DNA from: Bifidobacterium goeldii
Lineage (GTDB): Bacteria; Actinomycetota; Actinomycetes; Actinomycetales; Bifidobacteriaceae
Direction of reading: 5' to 3'
NCBI RefSeq assembly: GCF_003951095.1
Contig: NZ_QXGL01000001.1
Location: 496,001 to 560,000, forward strand
DNA: 64,000 nt
Shown here: positions 60,004 to 64,000 of the stretch, piece after piece
How positions within the stretch are numbered: position 1 is the first letter of the stretch
Layout: each line of letters starts with the position of its first letter
Program-made: the position numbers and the translations under genes
The notes under the pieces: model-generated
The model's input: only the letters and a program-made list of their open reading frames with translations
The model's database searches: none
What the model was told of the DNA's origin: nothing

Positions 60004-62259
60004 ATGGCAAATGAGCGACGCAAAGCAACTATTTATGACATCGCGCGCGAGGCCGGCGTCAATCCCTCTACGGTTTCACGCGCGTTGAGCCAGCCCGGTC
60101 GCGTGGCAGCAAAAACTGAGTTTCGCATTCGCCGTATTGCTGAGCAGCTCGGCTATCTTTCGATGGATGCCAGTGACAGCGATGAGCTACTACCATCCAC
60201 TGGCATGATGGCGGTTATCGCGCCCACGCTCGCCAATATGCTGTATGCCTTTACTGTCAACGCATTGCAACGTCGTCTTGACGCGCGCGGCTATGGCTTA
60301 ATCACTCTTGATACCGACGGTAAGCCAGCTGCTGAGCGTAAAGCCATGTCGTATGTCATGCGCAATGTCGACGGTGTAGTACTACTCTCCTCGAGACTAA
60401 GCGAACCAGATATCCGCCGTATTGCCCTTGTTCGCCCGGTTATCCTACTGAATCGTGCCATTCCAGGATTGAACAGCGTTACCGTTGACGTGGCACAAGC
60501 TGTTGATGATGCTGTTCGCAGACTCAAAGATAGCGGTCACTCTTCTATCACGTATCTTGCAGGCCCGGCAAGTTCATGGTCGAATGAGTACCGCCGTCGA
60601 TATATTCGCGCAGCAGCCTTCCGCTATGACATGACCTATCGCGTGGTTCGAGAATGCGCGCCTAATATCAGCGGTGGCGTGCAAGCGCTTGAGCAATATC
60701 TCATTCGCCCTACTGACGCAGTGTTCGCTTTTAATGACGATCTTGCTGCCGGGTTTATCGACGCTGCAAAACGCAATGGGTTGCGTATTCCTGAAGATGT
60801 TTCGGTGATCGGCTTCGACAATATCGCTACGGCGAAGCTCATCTCTCCCTCATTGAGCACTATTGATCTGAAAATCAACGATATCGCTGAACATGCTGCT
60901 GACGCGTTAGTCAGCGCAGTACGCAATCCTGCCGGTGCAAGACCTTCTACTATCTCGCTCAATGCTGAGTTTGTCGCGCGTAATTCGATGAGCTTGCACA
61001 AGCGTTCCACCATGAAACTTGGCCCTTACGCAGAAATCCGGCGTTCAAGTGACGTGGTTGCACTCACGATGCTCTCTAATGCGTTTAACGAAACGCTACC
61101 GCGTATCAACGAATTCATGCGTATCCACCCGCATATTGTTATTGATCCAATCGAGGGGCGCACGCAAGAGAACACGCTCGCCTTGTACTGGGAGCGCGTA
61201 ATCAATCATCGTTCTGTACCTGATCTCATCAATCTTGAACGAACAGCGCTCCCCCAGCTTGCCGCATCCGGCGCATTGCAAGATCTATCCGACACTGGTA
61301 TTGAAGCTGAAACTGCGCCACTTGTCGACAAGGCTGCATGGCGTTCAGCACACTATGCAGGCAAACTCTACGGTATTCCTGGAGATCAGTCGCAGACCGT
61401 GATGTTCTACCGCGCTGACTTATTTGATAAATATGAGCTCACACCACCAGCTACATGGGATCAGCTTTACGAGGAAGGCGTAGCGTTACATGCGCGCAAT
61501 CCGCAACGCTATATGAGCATTCTTGATACTACGAACGTGCAGCATTACTTGTCGTTCTTCCGCTCAGCACGCGTACAACCGTGGCGTGTGGAAGACAACA
61601 CCACGATCGCTTTCCATATGACCGATGAGCTCATGGTTTCTGTGGCGGAGTTTATTCAACAATGTCTCGATGATGGTGTGCTTGCCGCAGAACCAATGTG
61701 GAACAACCGGTACATGCTGCCTGATTCTGGCAAGTATCTCACCGTAACGTATGCGAATTGGTTAGGTAAGATTCTTGCTGCCTCGTATCCGCAAGATAAA
61801 GGTCATTGGAAGGTGGCGCTACCGCCCGCATTCGTTGATCCAGGTAAGGTGCGCACTGCAGAAATTGGTGGCTCAACCTTGGCAGTAAGTGCAGGACTGC
61901 CGAAAATCCGTTTGCAAGCAGCACTAACATTTATTCGCTGGTTCCAACTTGATCCAGCATCAGTGGAATTACGAGCGCCAGGCGGCGTGTCTGCGGCGGC
62001 AGGCTATGTGGAAGATTTAACACGACGCGGTACGGTAGATCCGTATTTCAATCAGCAGATTTACGACGTGTATGCGAAATCAGCTGCACGTGTGAATCGC
62101 GATTGGGATAATTTGCCGTTCTATAGCCAGCTCAACGCTGAGTTCATGCGACTGATCGTTCCCGCATTGCACGCGGGCGGCAATAGTGCAGCGTTACTTG
62201 GCGAATGGGAGCGGCGACTCAAACTGTACGCTGTCTCGCAGGGCTTCACCGTACGCTAG
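60004..62259 (+). CDS. LacI-family regulator fused to an ABC-type solute-binding-protein domain
   Basis: A 751-residue protein, about twice the length of a normal LacI regulator. Residues 9-35 are the LacI helix-turn-helix (TIYDIAREAGVNPSTVSRAL). About 65-335 form the usual LacI sugar-binding core with VFAFNDDLAAGFIDA and VSVIGFDNIATAKLI. From about 345 to the end there is a second, different fold: a family 1 extracellular solute-binding protein, with DLINLERTALPQLAASGALQ, YAGKLYGIPGDQSQTVMFYR, TPPATWDQLYEEG and AALTFIRWFQLDP. No signal peptide or lipobox occurs, so this domain works in the cytoplasm. The frame is continuous with no stop or frameshift. I chose ATG 60004 (GAAGGAAC upstream). 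It is divergent from GH115 and probably senses two ligands (inferred). Confidence 0.9.
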   Translation: MANERRKATIYDIAREAGVNPSTVSRALSQPGRVAAKTEFRIRRIAEQLGYLSMDASDSDELLPSTGMMAVIAPTLANMLYAFTVNALQRRLDARGYGLITLDTDGKPAAERKAMSYVMRNVDGVVLLSSRLSEPDIRRIALVRPVILLNRAIPGLNSVTVDVAQAVDDAVRRLKDSGHSSITYLAGPASSWSNEYRRRYIRAAAFRYDMTYRVVRECAPNISGGVQALEQYLIRPTDAVFAFNDDLAAGFIDAAKRNGLRIPEDVSVIGFDNIATAKLISPSLSTIDLKINDIAEHAADALVSAVRNPAGARPSTISLNAEFVARNSMSLHKRSTMKLGPYAEIRRSSDVVALTMLSNAFNETLPRINEFMRIHPHIVIDPIEGRTQENTLALYWERVINHRSVPDLINLERTALPQLAASGALQDLSDTGIEAETAPLVDKAAWRSAHYAGKLYGIPGDQSQTVMFYRADLFDKYELTPPATWDQLYEEGVALHARNPQRYMSILDTTNVQHYLSFFRSARVQPWRVEDNTTIAFHMTDELMVSVAEFIQQCLDDGVLAAEPMWNNRYMLPDSGKYLTVTYANWLGKILAASYPQDKGHWKVALPPAFVDPGKVRTAEIGGSTLAVSAGLPKIRLQAALTFIRWFQLDPASVELRAPGGVSAAAGYVEDLTRRGTVDPYFNQQIYDVYAKSAARVNRDWDNLPFYSQLNAEFMRLIVPALHAGGNSAALLGEWERRLKLYAVSQGFTVR

Positions 62260-62331
62260 CTCGGGCAATACCCCTACCCATGGGGATTTCATAGTCAAGT
62301 ATAGGGAAAATGATGTGCCCTAGAAACGCAA

Positions 62332-62358
62332 AGAGGCTTCCCACAATGGGAAGCCTCT
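62332..62358 (-). terminator. Terminator after secA
   Basis: AGAGGCTTCCCA (62332-62343) and TGGGAAGCCTCT (62347-62358) form a perfect 12-bp stem with a 3-nt loop; on the minus strand it is followed by TTGCGTTTC. It can also stop the convergent LacI fusion transcript. Confidence 0.75.
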
Positions 62359-62401
62359 AGCTCATGTGCGCACGTTATGTGCGAGCACAACTACTGGCAG
62401 G

Positions 62402-64000
62402 TCACGCCTCGTTCTGACCGTGGCACATCTTGTACTTACGGCCGGAACCGCACGGGCACTGCGCGTTCTTCGGGGTACCCGGGAACGTACGACCATCAGC
62501 CCATGGAGTCTTCAGCTCTTCGCTCTTCGGGCGCTTGCTGACCGGAACCTTGCCTTCAGCGTGGCTGATCGGAGCCGGGCCAGTAATGGACGACGTAGTC
62601 TCGCCAGCTTCGGAAGCCTTAGCAGCTTCAGCAATAGCAGCCTTCTCTTCGTCAGACTCGTCATCCAACGTGTCCGGGTCGGCCGGCTCATCGCTCACAG
62701 AAGCTTCAGCCTCATCAGCCTTATCCTCTTCAGTGTTCTCCACACCAAGAGCAGCTTCAGCCTGATCAACGGCAGCGTCTGCGCTCTCTTCGGATTCCTG
62801 CTCAGCGGCCTTAGCCTCATCGGTACGAGACACCTGCTGTACATCCACGTGGAAGAGCAGCTGAACCGACTCTTCCTTAATGGCCTCGATCATCGAGTTG
62901 TACATCTGGTAGCCTTCGCGCTGGTATTCAACCAGCGGATCACGCTGGCCCATACCACGAAGACCAATACCATCCTTGAGGTAATCCATCTCATACAGGT
63001 GCTCACGCCACTTGCGATCAAGCACAGCGAGCACCACACGACGCTCAAGCTGACGCAGGCCATCGGTACCGATCTTCTCTTCGAACTCGGCGTACTCCTT
63101 CTTGGTCTGTTCGACGATCACGTCGCGTACAGCCTCAGCAGCCTTCTCGCCCTTAGCGCCTTCGGCAGCAGCCTTAGCAGCATCCTGGTCGATGTCAAAG
63201 CCGAACACGGTCTTCAGTGCCTTGAACAGGCCATCCCAATCCCAGTCAGCCGGTTTCGCAGAGCCCTTCTCAGCGCCCTTGACGTAGCTGAGCACCGTAT
63301 CGGCGATGAAGCGCTCAATATCCTCGTGGATATCCTCGCCCTTCAGTACAGCCTGACGCTCAGAGTAGATGACCGTACGCTGCTTGTTCATCACGTCATC
63401 ATACTTGAGCACGTTCTTACGAATTTCGAAGTTACGTGCTTCAACGGTCTTCTGTGCAGTGCGCACACCCTTAGAAACGGTCTTCGACTCGATCGGCTCG
63501 CCTTCAGGCATGCCCTTGGCCATCACACGAGCAACGAGCTGCGTGTTGAACAGGCGCATCAGATCATCCTCAAGCGACAGGTAGAAGCGGGATTCACCCG
63601 GGTCGCCCTGACGGCCAGAACGACCGCGCAGCTGGTTATCAATACGACGAGACTCGTGACGCTCAGTACCGAGCACGTACAGGCCGCCAAGCTTCTTGAC
63701 CTCTTCGTGTTCGTCCTTGACCTGCTCCTTGACCTCAGCGAGCACGCCCGGCCAACGCTTCTCGTACTCATCCGGAGTGTCCTCAGGCGAGTAGCCATCC
63801 TTCTTCAGCTTGGCATCAGCGAGGAACTCAACGTTACCGCCGAGCATGATATCAGTACCACGACCAGCCATGTTGGTAGCCACGGTAACTGCGCCCTTAC
63901 GACCGGCGACAGCAACCACAGCAGCTTCCTTGGCGTGCTGCTTAGCGTTGAGCACCTGGTGAGGAATGCCAGCAACATCGAGCAGCGAAGAAACAACTTC
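62402..64000 (-). CDS. secA: Preprotein translocase ATPase SecA (C-terminal part; N-terminus beyond window)
   Basis: Motor ATPase of the Sec export pathway. The visible 532 residues begin inside the second nucleotide-binding domain ([21 protein letters not shown]) and include [40 protein letters not shown] shown in outline (two motifs of the helicase core), the helical scaffold with [11 protein letters not shown] and [19 protein letters not shown], an acidic Ala/Glu-rich linker, and the C-terminal zinc-binding motif [14 protein letters not shown]. The 5' part is missing only because the window ends. The terminator at 62332 follows it. Confidence 0.96.
   Translation of the reverse strand, partial: EVVSSLLDVAGIPHQVLNAKQHAKEAAVVAVAGRKGAVTVATNMAGRGTDIMLGGNVEFLADAKLKKDGYSPEDTPDEYEKRWPGVLAEVKEQVKDEHEEVKKLGGLYVLGTERHESRRIDNQLRGRSGRQGDPGESRFYLSLEDDLMRLFNTQLVARVMAKGMPEGEPIESKTVSKGVRTAQKTVEARNFEIRKNVLKYDDVMNKQRTVIYSERQAVLKGEDIHEDIERFIADTVLSYVKGAEKGSAKPADWDWDGLFKALKTVFGFDIDQDAAKAAAEGAKGEKAAEAVRDVIVEQTKKEYAEFEEKIGTDGLRQLERRVVLAVLDRKWREHLYEMDYLKDGIGLRGMGQRDPLVEYQREGYQMYNSMIEAIKEESVQLLFHVDVQQVSRTDEAKAAEQESEESADAAVDQAEAALGVENTEEDKADEAEASVSDEPADPDTLDDESDEEKAAIAEAAKASEAGETTSSITGPAPISHAEGKVPVSKRPKSEELKTPWADGRTFPGTPKNAQCPCGSGRKYKMCHGQNEA

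Noticed and set aside
60004..62259. The LacI-binding-protein fusion as a possible sequencing or assembly artefact
   Set aside because: The frame is continuous, there is no stop or internal start signal at the junction near 61010, and codon character does not change across it; artefact is not excluded but not supported.
62259..62300. Small CCCC/GGGG stem after the LacI fusion gene as a dedicated terminator
   Set aside because: The stem is only four to five pairs; the stronger hairpin at 62332-62358 is a better candidate for both convergent transcripts.
1..64000. CRISPR arrays, rRNA or tRNA genes, transposases, phage genes
   Set aside because: I looked in the gaps between genes and saw no regular spacer arrays, cloverleaf-like segments or transposase-like frames; short tandem repeats found are too short and too few to be CRISPR.

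Overview
The window reads as the chromosome of a bifidobacterium (Actinomycetota, Bifidobacteriaceae). The evidence is the gene content: pyruvate formate-lyase with its activase, the actinobacterial DUF3000, DUF4193 and SepH proteins, a Rel/Dut block, a PASTA-type Ser/Thr kinase, a topoisomerase IV pair flanking an Lhr-type helicase, and sugar-uptake operons without their own ATPase. I assign genus level only and by inference. I see no rRNA, tRNA, CRISPR array, insertion sequence or prophage. Most genes are tightly packed and many gene ends carry strong inverted repeats.

Layout. 1-5814: RNase D (cut by the window edge), a DUF3000 protein, pflA, pflB and a small SPOR-like protein, all on the minus strand. 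5881-11834: nadE, an M20 amidohydrolase and a methionine-type ABC importer (metI, metN, metQ-like). 12114-14216: a HAD phosphatase and a CPBP membrane protease. 14310-18160: cyclophilin, rel, dut and DUF4193. 18310-19536: sepH. 19629-27991: an accessory sugar locus with an AraC regulator, a DUF5107/TPR protein, an orphan sugar-binding lipoprotein and a GH35 enzyme. 28091-32137: a phosphatase-fold protein and parC. 32317-39485: an Lhr-like helicase, an Xre/DUF2975 pair and an MFS transporter. 39800-46086: aspA, parE, the principal sigma factor and a DUF4192 protein. 46297-51241: polyprenyl synthase, PASTA kinase, acyltransferase and a small membrane protein. 51348-62259: a second accessory sugar region with ABC permeases and binding protein, trpD, a GPH symporter, a GH115 alpha-glucuronidase-family enzyme and a divergent regulator. 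62402-64000: the C-terminal part of SecA.

The most unusual feature is the regulator at 60004-62259. In one open frame it joins a LacI DNA-binding domain and LacI sugar-binding core to a complete ABC-type extracellular solute-binding-protein domain, with no signal peptide. Its promoter carries three GTTGCCAN repeats. A matching set of three, with the same 21-bp distance between the outer copies, lies upstream of the ABC operon about 5.3 kb away. This suggests one regulon controlling ABC uptake, symporter uptake and intracellular GH115 cleavage, probably of glucuronic-acid-decorated xylo-oligosaccharides. The symporter leader also has two stem-loops with the same tip.

The AraC-DUF5107-GH35 locus may be a second under-described sugar system: its two likely promoters share an identical 14-bp AT-rich element. 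The Xre/DUF2975 pair has three operator-like repeats spaced exactly 21 bp apart.
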